Assembly (NCBI RefSeq): GCF_004342585.1
Contig: NZ_SLZQ01000001.1
Coordinates: 248,001 to 312,000, forward strand
DNA length: 64,000 nt
DNA from: Paucimonas lemoignei
GTDB lineage: Bacteria > Pseudomonadota > Gammaproteobacteria > Burkholderiales > Burkholderiaceae_D
Direction: 5' to 3'
A program made the translations under genes and the position numbers. A model generated the notes under the pieces. The model had not been told where the DNA came from. It ran no database searches and saw nothing but the letters and a program-made list of their open reading frames with translations. Positions 35,452 through 44,900 of this stretch are shown here, piece by piece; the stretch's first letter is position 1; every line of letters starts with the position of its first letter.

Positions 35452-35643
35452 ATGCGGACCTACGTCGTCAAAACTGCGCATGGATATCTTTATCCATTTC
35501 GAGATTCCGTTTCGTTTACGGATGACGAAACCCATGCCGGACATTTCCTTGTCGCCGATGAAGCGCACGTGCTTGCGCAAGTGTTCGGCTATACCGAGGG
35601 GCGCTACCAGGTCATCGCCATCGATACGCCGGAGCGGCGCTGA
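35452..35643 (+). CDS. Small SOS-controlled hypothetical protein (63 residues)
   Basis: A 63-residue protein of unknown function directly under a LexA-box promoter. ATG 35452 (MRTYVVKTAHGYLYPFRD) or ATG 35446, two codons earlier, may be used; AGGAAT at 35442-35447 is the only ribosome-site candidate and favours the later ATG. It is soluble, mixed alpha/beta, with a basic-aromatic first half and an acidic middle (FTDDETHAGHFLVADEAH); no Cys, membrane helix or signal peptide. It does not look like SulA, UmuD, DinI, YebG or TisB. It could be a small cell-cycle or repair modulator, but no family is recognised. Confidence 0.75.
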   Translation: MRTYVVKTAHGYLYPFRDSVSFTDDETHAGHFLVADEAHVLAQVFGYTEGRYQVIAIDTPERR

Positions 35644-35664
35644 TGCCGGTCTTCGGCAAACCAA

Positions 35665-36738
35665 TTAATGCAGGCTGCGTGAACGCGAATCGGGGAAGAC
35701 CGACACGTTACCTCTGCCGTTTTCCTGCAATGCCGATGTCGTCGCCAGCCGGTCGATCGCAGACATGACCTTGTCCGGTGCCGAATGATGAATCATATGG
35801 CCGACATCCGGCACGACAATCAATTCGCTCTGCGGCAGTTCCTTGTGGAGCTGTTCGGAATGCAGATGGCAAATGGCCTGAAGATCTCCCGCGCCGGCCA
35901 TGATCGTCACCGGCGTCTTTAAATCCCGATAGCGCTTTTCAAGTTTGGCGGCGGAAGGAATCATCAATCCCGCTTCTTCGGCCGCCGCGCGTATCTGTGA
36001 CGGCCTCAAGCCCATCCATACCGGATATTCATGCTCGAAGCGAGGCGTGGTTTCGGCCGGCGCAAAAAGCTTGCGCACCATGGCGGGCCAGATCAATCGT
36101 CCCAGCACAGGTGAAATGGTATGGCGCATCAGGTCGCCGATCACCGGCAGGGCCGGTGGCGAGAACAGGAGAGCGTCAAGGCGAGCGGTCGGATAATAAT
36201 AGCCGGACAGCAGCAATAAGCTGCGCACGTAGTCCGGATGCTCGAGCGCCATGGCGATCGCCACCATGCTTGCCCAGGAATGCCCGACGACGATCGGCTT
36301 TTCTATGCCGATTTTGAGCAGGGCGCGGTGCAGCAGATGAGCCTGGGTAACCGGGTCCCACAGCGTCGTGCGCGGTCGCTCGCTGTAGCCATAGCCGGGC
36401 CGGTCGAACACGATCACGCGATAGTTTTTCGCCGCCATGTCGGTCAGGCCGCTGATGTCGAGTTCGCGGGCCATGGCGCCATTCCCATGAAGGAAGACAA
36501 TGGGTTGTCCCTGGCCGCGATCTTCATAGTGCAACTGCACGCCATCCACTTCGATGAATTTCCCCATCGGTGGATTTTCCGCTTCCGCCTTGCGGGTCCG
36601 GTACTGGACGTAAGCAGCCATGGCGCCGAACGCGACCGCGGTGCCTAACAGCCATCCGCCGCGGGATGATCCGTGGCGGCGCGGCATCATTTCCTTGAAA
36701 GGTAATAAATTCCCGATATCATGGCTGGAGCGAAACAT
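35665..36738 (-). CDS. Alpha/beta hydrolase with N-terminal membrane anchor
   Basis: A 357-residue serine hydrolase. ATG 36738 has GGAAAGGA 8 bases upstream; a TTG six codons earlier is weaker. A hydrophobic segment at about 30-48 (WLLGTAVAFGAMAAYVQY) should tether it. The fold begins MGKFIEVDGVQLHYEDRG; oxyanion loop HGNGAMAR, nucleophile elbow VGHSWASM, acid in MAGAGDLQAI and catalytic His in DVGHMIHH. Class: epoxide hydrolase/haloalkane-dehalogenase-like or lipase; substrate unknown. It ends 21 bp from the convergent SOS small gene. Confidence 0.88.
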   Translation of the reverse strand: MFRSSHDIGNLLPFKEMMPRRHGSSRGGWLLGTAVAFGAMAAYVQYRTRKAEAENPPMGKFIEVDGVQLHYEDRGQGQPIVFLHGNGAMARELDISGLTDMAAKNYRVIVFDRPGYGYSERPRTTLWDPVTQAHLLHRALLKIGIEKPIVVGHSWASMVAIAMALEHPDYVRSLLLLSGYYYPTARLDALLFSPPALPVIGDLMRHTISPVLGRLIWPAMVRKLFAPAETTPRFEHEYPVWMGLRPSQIRAAAEEAGLMIPSAAKLEKRYRDLKTPVTIMAGAGDLQAICHLHSEQLHKELPQSELIVVPDVGHMIHHSAPDKVMSAIDRLATTSALQENGRGNVSVFPDSRSRSLH

Positions 36739-36856
36739 GCGCAAGATCCTTTCCAATAATGATTAACCCTCATGGATTGGTGACGGATTGCCATTGTTGG
36801 TTCCGCATTGCGGCATATAAGGTCTCCATGCCTTGATCTGAACCCAGCGTTTGCTT

Positions 36857-39328
36857 TCAGGGGGCAAGCGGCGAGGGCGGTTCCGTGGCTTCTGCGGAAA
36901 TAGCCTTGTCTGCCAGCGCGTCATTGATGTTGGTGGTGAGGTCGCTCTTGACCTTCAGCCAGCCATCCAGGTCGCTGGTCCAGATGCGCAGCTCGAACTC
37001 GAATGCATCCACACCTCGCTTGATGAAAAGCACTTCCGGTTCCGGTGTCTGCAACACTTGCCGGTTCTGGCGGGCGACTTCCAGCAGCGTGGATTTCAGT
37101 TGCGCCACATTGATGTCGGATTTGGTAATGATCGGAACAGCCACCTGCCGCAATTGGTTGGACAGCGTCCAGTTGGTCACCTTGTCGGATATAAGCTTGC
37201 CGTTCGGGATGATGACTTCCGCGCCCGTCGTGCTCTGGATGACCGTGGCGCGAATGCCGATATGCTGGACACGACCGACGATATCGTCGATCTGGATAGT
37301 GTCGCCGATGTTGACCGGCCGCTCGAACAGGACGATCAGGCCCGACACGAAATTGTTCACGATATTCTGCAAGCCGAAGCCGATGCCGACGGTCAATGCG
37401 CCGGCGACGATGGTGAACTTGGTCATGTCGACGCCGATCGCCGCCAGCGCCAGCACCAGACCCGTCACCAGGACTGCGTAATGCACCGTGGTCGACACCG
37501 CATAGGGAAGGCCGCGATCCAGCCGCACCCGCGAAAAGATCTCTTCTTCGAGGAAGAAACGCAACAGGCGGGAAACCTGGTAAGTCGCCCACAGGATCAG
37601 GATGAAAATCAGCACTCCGCTGACCGATATATGCAGGCTACCGACTTCGAATGATGTGCGCCAGAATTTACGAAGCGAGTCGATCGCTTGCCGCAGCAAG
37701 CCTGGTCCCTCCAGCGACAGCACGATCCAGTAAATAAAAACAAAGCGCTTCAGCCACTTGTTGATCTGGGCCGCGATCGCCGCCCGGTGGCGCCGCACTC
37801 CGGCCAGATAATTCAGAGGCGGCAAATGCAGCATGATCTTCACCAAACCGTCAAGCGCAATGGTCAGCACATACAAGACGACCCCGGCATAGATGCTGGC
37901 GACCAGCGCGCGTAACAGGAAGTCTGCCAGCGCGCCATAACCGGCGGCGCCGCAAGCCAGGATGACAATCGCGAACAGCAGCACGGCCCAATTGATATTC
38001 TCCAGCAGGCGCGACAGGAATGAGCGCTCAATCGTTTGATCGGCGTATGTCCTGCGCATTCTGCGGTCGGTCAGCAAGACGACCAGCGCGAGGCTCAGCA
38101 CCTCGAGCAGGATAAGAAAACGGTACACGCCGGGCAAGGGAATGAATAGGCTTCTCGCCTTGTCCGCGAGGTAAAAGCCGGCAATGGCAAAGAGAAGCGG
38201 GTTCAGTATCGGTTCGCAAACCCGGCGTGCAAACACGATCAGCGGCACGGTCGACAGCACCCCGATAATGAGCCATAGCTGTCTCGGCGCATCGCGGTAA
38301 AACCAGCCGCTCAGCAGTAATGCGAGCAATGCCGCCACGACAATGGGCATGTCGAACATTTTCTGGTGCGCCCGTAATCCTTCATCCACGCCGGACAAGG
38401 CATGGACCTTGACGCGCGCGGCCAGCAGGACGATTACCAGAATGCCGAAAGTGAAGAAATGCAGCAACACATAGCGCAGGTGCGTGCGCAGGTATTCCGC
38501 CAGGACCTTGGCCTGATTCTCGATCTGCGCCTTGGCGTCCGCGGAAAAGCTATTGACGGAAGCAGTCCAGAACTCGCTGTTCCAGGCGGGCGGGCCATCG
38601 CGCTCGAACAACTGGGATACCGCCCGCTTGCTGGTGATGGCAAGCAGTTCGCGCACTTCGCTGATGCGCGAGCCGATATCGGTTGCACGCACCTGCAGCG
38701 CAAGAACGGCGGCGCGATCCTTGATCACCGTTTTTTTGGTCGCTGCGATCGCCTCGCTGATCTCCCTGGAACGCTCCAGCAAGTCTCGCGGAGCGGCAGC
38801 CGCCGTGGCCGAAGCTACCGTGGCGGCCCAGATGCCATCCAGGCGTTCCAGCTCCTTGAGGTCGCGTTCGGTCTGCGATGCCGCGCGCGTCAGGTCGCGC
38901 CGGATCGGCGCCGCGTTCAACTCGATGTCGCGCAATGCCAGGTCGAGATTCTGGATGGTCTCCAGTGAAAATTCGCGGACATCCAGATTGCGCACCGCTT
39001 GCAGCCGGTATGTCGTTTCCCGCTCCAGCCTGGAAATTTCGCCTTGGGCGATGTCGATCGAATTGCTGACACGGCTGCGGTTTTCGATTTCACGCAAGTT
39101 GAGCTGACTCGCTTCGGCCTGCTGAGCGATGTCGTGCACGGGAATCGCTTGTGGCGCCGATGGCACGGGCTGGCTTTCCGTCTTGGCGGGTGCTGCTGGC
39201 TTGGGGATGATCGATGGCGCAGCCGGAACCTGGGCGGATGCCGGCATGACGATCTGGCCAAGGAGCAGGGCCGCCATAAATGCCAGCTGCCTGCTGGCGC
39301 GCCCGTTGCAAAGCGTCGATAGGACCAA
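36857..39328 (-). CDS. Large MscS-family mechanosensitive channel (DUF3772-type, MscK/YjeP-like)
   Basis: An 823-residue inner-membrane channel. The TTG start at 39328 has GAGGT 8 bases upstream and lies 6 bp after the preceding stop; the alternative ATG at 39277 would lose part of the signal peptide (AFMAALLLGQIVMPASAQ). A coiled periplasmic region (about 60-245, Arg/Glu/Leu-rich) precedes some 10 helices, and the MscS core near the C-terminus has VVAGALTVGIGFGLQNIVNNF and FERPVNIGDTIQIDDIVGRV. It would release osmolytes on hypo-osmotic shock. It is co-transcribed with the small exported gene upstream. Confidence 0.92.
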   Translation of the reverse strand: MVLSTLCNGRASRQLAFMAALLLGQIVMPASAQVPAAPSIIPKPAAPAKTESQPVPSAPQAIPVHDIAQQAEASQLNLREIENRSRVSNSIDIAQGEISRLERETTYRLQAVRNLDVREFSLETIQNLDLALRDIELNAAPIRRDLTRAASQTERDLKELERLDGIWAATVASATAAAAPRDLLERSREISEAIAATKKTVIKDRAAVLALQVRATDIGSRISEVRELLAITSKRAVSQLFERDGPPAWNSEFWTASVNSFSADAKAQIENQAKVLAEYLRTHLRYVLLHFFTFGILVIVLLAARVKVHALSGVDEGLRAHQKMFDMPIVVAALLALLLSGWFYRDAPRQLWLIIGVLSTVPLIVFARRVCEPILNPLLFAIAGFYLADKARSLFIPLPGVYRFLILLEVLSLALVVLLTDRRMRRTYADQTIERSFLSRLLENINWAVLLFAIVILACGAAGYGALADFLLRALVASIYAGVVLYVLTIALDGLVKIMLHLPPLNYLAGVRRHRAAIAAQINKWLKRFVFIYWIVLSLEGPGLLRQAIDSLRKFWRTSFEVGSLHISVSGVLIFILILWATYQVSRLLRFFLEEEIFSRVRLDRGLPYAVSTTVHYAVLVTGLVLALAAIGVDMTKFTIVAGALTVGIGFGLQNIVNNFVSGLIVLFERPVNIGDTIQIDDIVGRVQHIGIRATVIQSTTGAEVIIPNGKLISDKVTNWTLSNQLRQVAVPIITKSDINVAQLKSTLLEVARQNRQVLQTPEPEVLFIKRGVDAFEFELRIWTSDLDGWLKVKSDLTTNINDALADKAISAEATEPPSPLAP

Positions 39329-39334
39329 TGCCGG

Positions 39335-39913
39335 CTACCTCGCGCGAGCAGGGTTGTGCGACTGAAGCTGTTGCACCCATTGCTGGTGCAGCAGCATGTG
39401 ATTCATGACCTGGTACTGCATGGCCAGGTATTGATCGCTCATGTAGTGCCGTTGTTTTAACTGCTCCAGCGTCAGGCTCGAGTAATAAGTGCCGGTGCTT
39501 TGCCAGCTCATCATTCCTCCCATCATCGGACCGCCCATCAACCGGGCGCTCATGCGTTCTTCCGCCGGCGGGGAAGCGCCACAACATCCCAGCAAGCCAG
39601 GTCCCCACAAGTCGCGCAAATTTTCCAGGGAAGCCTGAAGCGATAACCAGTGTTGATCGAGGATGCGCAAGCGTTCCTGGGCATCGCGCGTTTTCTGGAT
39701 CGCTTCCATCTGCCGCTGCATGTGCTTGAGATTTTCGGCGGCGCGGGCAACGTGCTTGTCAAATTCGACCAGATTAATGGAAATATGTTGCACATCGTCG
39801 TTTGCTTGCCGTGAACGGTTTGGGCGACCGGTCATGCCCGATTGCGGCGGCGCCGCGCGCAAATCCGCGGCCAGAAAGGCAAGCACAACGAAAAAAGTCG
39901 TGAGTTTATTCAT
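39335..39913 (-). CDS. Exported coiled-coil hypothetical protein
   Basis: A 192-residue secreted protein upstream of the MscS gene and likely in the same operon (6-bp gap). It has a signal peptide (TTFFVVLAFLAADLRA), a long helical segment (about 45-100, VEFDKHVARAAENLKHMQRQ ... RLRILDQHWLSLQASL), a Cys pair LLGCCGASPP, a Met/Gly-rich turn (MGGPMMGGMMSW) and a Gln/His/Met-rich C-terminal helix (HHMLLHQQWVQQLQ-like). The Met/His content hints at metal binding. I do not recognise the family; the gene may encode a periplasmic partner of the channel or an unrelated metal-stress protein. Confidence 0.7.
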   Translation of the reverse strand: MNKLTTFFVVLAFLAADLRAAPPQSGMTGRPNRSRQANDDVQHISINLVEFDKHVARAAENLKHMQRQMEAIQKTRDAQERLRILDQHWLSLQASLENLRDLWGPGLLGCCGASPPAEERMSARLMGGPMMGGMMSWQSTGTYYSSLTLEQLKQRHYMSDQYLAMQYQVMNHMLLHQQWVQQLQSHNPARAR

Positions 39914-40256
39914 TAATGGAAGTGCAAACGGAAGCGTGCATATAAGCTGCGGCGCCCGAATTTCTTTATTGAATCGCGGTGTCTACTACTCTTTTACCTT
40001 GCCGGGTTCATGGGCGCGTGATGTAAGTCAAGATCACAAGTTGAAAGCATGCGGATTTTTGAGGAGCCATGATGGAACCGCCCTAGGCATGTGGTGCGCT
40101 TCCTATTTTGCGGCCTAATATCTTTCATTTCCTTGGAACCAGTTCGCAGCGCGCTGCCTCCAAGATGGAGCGGTTCTTTTCCGGATTTTCAAGAAAAGAA
40201 ATGGCCAAATTTACCGAAGTGATCAGGTAATGATCCGTAACCAAAGGAGATGAGCG
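39914..40256. other. Gene-free spacer
   Basis: This 343-bp spacer lies between divergent genes. I find only very short ORFs without ribosome sites and no convincing dyads or promoter elements that I can place. Confidence 0.5.
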
Positions 40257-40535
40257 ATGACTATAACTGTCAGAAACTCGGTTGAAAGCGCCCCTAAAGT
40301 GACGCTTTTCGGTCAATTGGCTAACGGTAAATTCGCTGCCAAGGTCATGAACGAGGACGAGGCGCCATTCGGTAAATGTTGGGACAATGCGATTGACCAG
40401 CGGATGGTCTATATCGTCCCGGATATCGACCAGCTCGATGCGATCGTGCGGGCATTAAACGAGGGCAGGCTGGATTACGATACGCTGCAGGATTACGGCG
40501 GCACCGGTGGCGGAGTAACGGAATTGCCGATTTGA
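40257..40535 (+). CDS. Hypothetical protein (92 residues)
   Basis: A small soluble protein with a strong start (AAAGGAGATGAGCG just upstream of ATG). It has an N-terminal beta-rich segment (TVRNSVESAPKVTLFGQLANG), a central part with MVYIVPDIDQLDAIVRALNEG, and a Gly-rich acidic C-terminus (DYGGTGGGVTELPI). I do not recognise the family. The sequence looks like a real gene: it begins with a good ribosome site and codon use is like its neighbours. It is monocistronic. Confidence 0.6.
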   Translation: MTITVRNSVESAPKVTLFGQLANGKFAAKVMNEDEAPFGKCWDNAIDQRMVYIVPDIDQLDAIVRALNEGRLDYDTLQDYGGTGGGVTELPI

Positions 40536-40716
40536 CGCGGTCGGCTTGGAGCCGCCTGCGTTATATCCTTCCTTGAGGTTATACACGTTACGGCATGGTT
40601 GCGGCAAACGGCCGGCGGCCAGTCCGATGAATGCATGGCGCGCAAGCCTCAGCCAGCCGTAGCGATTCTCGTCTGGCGTTACCTGACCGGTCGCGGCGCG
40701 AATGGACATGCCCGCG

Positions 40717-41244
40717 TCAATACACTGTCAACCAGTAAATCAGCATCGCCCCAGCCGCGTATGGCCACGACCTCAAGGCAATCAGCATATCCTCTCTCGA
40801 CGGCAAAGCGCTGAGGTAGATTGGCGCAATCAGCACGGCGATAAGAATATCGAGCCAGCTGTAGGCGACACCGTATCGCAGCCTTGCGATTGCCAGGAAC
40901 GGTGGCACCGCCAGCGCCGTGATCGGCGCCAGTCCGACGAATGCCGCGTTATACCATCGTATGTTTTTGAATGAAACGCTGCCGAGTATCCAGCGGTTTG
41001 AACCATCGCGACGGGGCCACACCGAAAAAGCCGCTGGCCTGGCGTTGGTGAGCGCACCCGCAAGAAAATGGGCCAATTCATGAAGGAGAGTGCCGCTCAG
41101 GTAAAACAGGAAGAAAGCCGCATGCATCCTGGCCAGAAGCCGAATCAGGATTGCGAAGATCAGCGAAGGAAGCAAATACAGGACGAGATCCCAGTGATCG
41201 CATAGCTGTAAGGACAGGCTGGCTGGACATGCAATTACCGGCAT
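40717..41244 (-). CDS. M50-like integral membrane zinc metalloprotease
   Basis: A 175-residue membrane protein with a HEXXH motif, H55-E56-L-A-H59, inside a membrane helix (GTLLHELAHFLAGALTNARP), the site-2-protease arrangement. Hydrophobic segments lie at about 18-37, 42-66, 95-118 and 125-170. The second conserved motif of M50 (NxxPxxxLDG) is not obvious, so it may be a compact relative or a non-peptidase member. It has no operon partner. Confidence 0.7.
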   Translation of the reverse strand: MPVIACPASLSLQLCDHWDLVLYLLPSLIFAILIRLLARMHAAFFLFYLSGTLLHELAHFLAGALTNARPAAFSVWPRRDGSNRWILGSVSFKNIRWYNAAFVGLAPITALAVPPFLAIARLRYGVAYSWLDILIAVLIAPIYLSALPSREDMLIALRSWPYAAGAMLIYWLTVY

Positions 41245-41357
41245 AATGTGAGAAACTAATGATAAATTTTGTTAAATAATCAGATGGCTCCATAGCCGGA
41301 CCAGCTTACGAAGCCCCCGCATCGCAACGTCAGCTTTACATGCTAAGGAATGCAGGT

Positions 41358-41651
41358 ATGGTAAAACGCCTCCTCATTACAGTCAGTTTCCTGACCCCGC
41401 TGGCGTCACATGCGGATTGCAGCGTTTTCGATGCCAGCACACAGACCCTGCATATTCATACCCGCGCTGACAAGGACGATAAAACGGTGTGCAACACATC
41501 TCCCAGAGCAGCCGGCACGGGTTCTCAAGACGAGTCCTTGCAGAATTCGCGCAATCCACGTTCCAATACCGAAAAGCTGCGTTCGTTCACCGATTTAAAA
41601 AGACAGGCCGAGTATCTTAGCAATTCCCCGCGCTACTATGGGCAACGATGA
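41358..41651 (+). CDS. Small exported hypothetical protein
   Basis: A 97-residue secreted protein. ATG 41358 is preferred to 41340 because AAGGAATGCAGG immediately precedes it. The signal peptide (VKRLLITVSFLTPLASHA) is followed by DCSVFDASTQTLHIHTRAD, two cysteines that may form a disulfide, and a Ser/Asn/Arg-rich C-terminal part with SPRYYGQR. It is not recognised and is divergent from the M50-like gene. Confidence 0.6.
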   Translation: MVKRLLITVSFLTPLASHADCSVFDASTQTLHIHTRADKDDKTVCNTSPRAAGTGSQDESLQNSRNPRSNTEKLRSFTDLKRQAEYLSNSPRYYGQR

Positions 41652-41982
41652 ACTAAGGGCGAAATCTCATTCAACCAGAGAGTGGCCGCCACTTTTTTAT
41701 AATCGCCTTACCGTTTCAAGCCGTGCTCGGCCATGCCGGGAATACCGCACTCGGTTGTCATAGTCCGCTTCTTCATGCCTCCGCTTTTTTAGACCCGCCA
41801 CCGGGTTGTTCCGGGCGTCTTGCATCTGTTTCGAGTTCATTTCAAGCCCTGCTTCGTACTGCCTAACGATAGGCAAACTGAAGCTGGTTTAATGAGATAA
41901 TTTCAACATCTTCAACGCGGGAAGCGGTCGGTTCGATATTGATCCGATCTACCCTGGGGCAGCTCCAATCTGGTTGATATAT
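41652..41982. other. Spacer upstream of the giant signalling gene, with a probable terminator
   Basis: No gene is seen in this 331-bp spacer. It carries the terminator of the small exported gene and the promoter region of the giant multidomain gene; I cannot place the promoter. Confidence 0.4.
41681..41699 (+). terminator. Short intrinsic terminator
   Basis: Stem AGTGG-CCG-CCACT followed by T6, 30 bp after the stop of the small exported gene. The stem is short (5 bp) but the T-run is clean. Confidence 0.55.
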
Positions 41983-44900
41983 ATGATCGAAGCGAAAACA
42001 GTATCACTGGCGCAAACGGCATTGCTGCAACTAGCCCTTTCTCTGGCAAAGCTGCTCAAGCAAGTCCATTTGCAACGCCCGTTTCATGGCTGCCTTAACC
42101 CATCGACCCTGCAACTGTCGTCAGATCATTCCGAACCGAAGCTGGCATACCTGATGCGCCATGAAGGCGCCGCACAACCCTTTGCCTACATGGCACCCGA
42201 GCAGCTCGGCACCATTGGCAGGCCAGCCGACGCGCGCAGCGATCTGTATTCGCTGGGTGTCGTGCTGTATGAGCTGGCGACCGGCAGCGTCCCGTTTCGT
42301 AAAGACGATCCGGTTGAACTGGCACACTGCCATATCGCGCATCAGCCCGTTCCTCCTCATGAGCTTTGTGAGGAAGTCGAGCCTGCATTCGGCAGGGTCA
42401 TTCTCAAGCTGCTGCAAAAAGATGCCGCCGATCGCTACCAGAGCTGCGACGGCCTCATGGCTGATCTGTCCCGCTGCATCGAAGCGCTGGATAAGCAGGG
42501 CGCCATCCCGGAATTCACGCTTGGCCGGCATGATTTTGCCGGCCGCTTGCATTCGCACGGCAAGCTCCTCGGCAGGAGAAATGAAACCCGCTCCCTTTTT
42601 CAGGCATATAGCAGGGTTTCGGCCGGAAAAAAGGAGCTGGTTCTCATCTCGGGATTTTCGGGAGTCGGAAAATCCCGCCTTGCCCTGGAAATCAAGCCGA
42701 CGATTGCGGACGCCGGCGGCATTTACCTGTCCGGCAAGTTCGATCAGTACAAGCGAAATATTCCGTATGTGACAATCGTCCAGGCGATCCAGGAATTCGT
42801 TCGTGGCTTGTTGAGCATGCCCGAAGCACAAATGGAAAGGTGGCGCACGGCGATACAGGAAGCGGTCGGCATTCAGGGAAATTTGCTGATCGACCTGATA
42901 CCGGAGTTGTCGTTTATTCTCGGCGACCCGCAACGCCCCAGCGCAGCGCTTGATCCTTCCGGCGCTGAAAACCGGCTTTTGGCAGTATTTCGCCAATTCA
43001 TTGGCGTGCTCGCCAGCGCCGAGCATCCGCTGGTGATTTTTCTGGATGACCTGCAATGGATCGACGCCGGAAGTCGCAAGCTGGTGGCCGATCTCGTCAC
43101 CCATGCGGATGTCCGCTATCTGATGATCGTCGGTGCTTACCGGCTGGAAGATCCCCGCACCAGGGCGGATGTCGGCGAATGGATGGAGTCGATACGCGGC
43201 CATCAAGGCACCGTCACCGAGATTCAAGTCAATCCGCTAAGCCGTGAGCATGTTCGCAAGCTGGTGGCAAACATACTGGGGAGCACGCTGGATGGCGCCG
43301 GCTCATTGGCAGCCTTGCTGCATGACCGGACAGAAGGCAATCCATTGTTTGTCGGCCAGATGCTTGCAGCGCTGCATGAGGAACATCAGCTTGAATTCGA
43401 CCCGGATTCGCGCTCCTGGAAGTGGGATATCGATCGCATTCGCAACGTGAATTCAAGCGGTAATGTGGTGGAACTGGTGGTGGCGTCATTGCGGCGCCTT
43501 CCAGAGGATTTGCGCGAACTGATTATCGTGCTCGCCTGCCTCGGGACTTCAACACGAGCTGCGACACTGGAATTCGTCTATCCGGCCGATCCGGCAAAAA
43601 TCGCGGCGATGCTTGCAGACCTGGAGAATTCAGGCTTCATCAGGCAGTCAGACGAGCATGTCATGTTCACGCATGATCGTATCCACGAGGCGGCGTATTC
43701 GTTGATCGCGGAAGAGGAAAGGGCAGAGCGGCATTTGAAGATCGGCCGCCGGTTATCCGAGCAGCAGCATGCCGATCCGGATCAGTCGGTGTTCGACCTG
43801 GCTTTCCACTTCAATTGCGCGACGAAGCTGCTTGCTGGCGAAGCCGACAAGGCCAGCCTGTGCCGCCTGAACCGACTGGCCGGCGCAAGAGCCAGGAATG
43901 CAGCGGCTTTTCAAACCGCCGGGGAATATCTCGAACTGGCCATTGTGCTATTGCCGTCAACGGCATGGGAGGCGCAGTATCGGGATACATTCGAACTGTA
44001 TCTCGAATGCGGAGAATGCCAATCCGTCGTCGGCAATTTTCAGCGCGCGGAATTGCTGCTGGCAGAGGCGGATTCCCAGGCTCAATCCAATCGGGACCGT
44101 GCCCGCATCGCCCGCATCCTGACCCGGATGTACCATTTCAGCACGCGGGGCAAGGATTGCATGAGGGTCGGCATGCAAACGCTATCCCTGTTCGGCATTA
44201 CATTTCCCGATTCGGAAGAAGACCTAAAAAAGCAGGCGGATCAAGACTTGCAGGCGCTGGACGCCAGGCTGCGCCAACACGGGATCGATGCCCTCTTGAA
44301 TCTACCTGTGGCAACCGATGACGACGCCCGCCTGGTGATTGGCTTCCTGGCGGATTTTCTGACGGTTGCGTACAGCACCCAGCCTTCAGTCGCCGTGCCG
44401 ATCCTCATTCGAGGAATCGAATACTCCCTGCAGTATGGGAACGTCGAGGAGAGCTGCGCACTTTACAATAACTACGGTTTGCTGCTGGCAGGGATGTTCG
44501 GCGATCTCGAAGCCGGGTATCAGTACCTGCAATTGGCGTTGCGCTTGAACGAGCGGTTTCAGGATCCGAACTTGCGCGGACGCCTGCTGTACATCCATGG
44601 TTACGTATTTGCCAGCCTTCGCTTGCCCAAGGCGGAATGCCTGCCGATTCTCGAAGATGCATTCAAGGCCTGCAGGGATGTCGGTCATATCGGTTTTGCG
44701 GGCGCAAGCATCGATGCCTATATCTGGACGGCGTGGGAGACCGGGATGCCCCTGGCCGAAGTCAGGTCAATGGCGGCGCCTTATCGCGACCTATCTCGTG
44801 TGACGAATTCCTTCCAGGCGAATTGCATCATCGCGATGCTGGAGATGCTGATATCCCAACTTGACGGCAGCGCCAACCCCGGATGCGATACAGCCTTTCT

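Noticed and set aside
40542-40554. Small hairpin CGGCT-TGG-AGCCG between convergent genes
   Set aside because: Only 5 bp and no T-run; not enough to annotate as a terminator.
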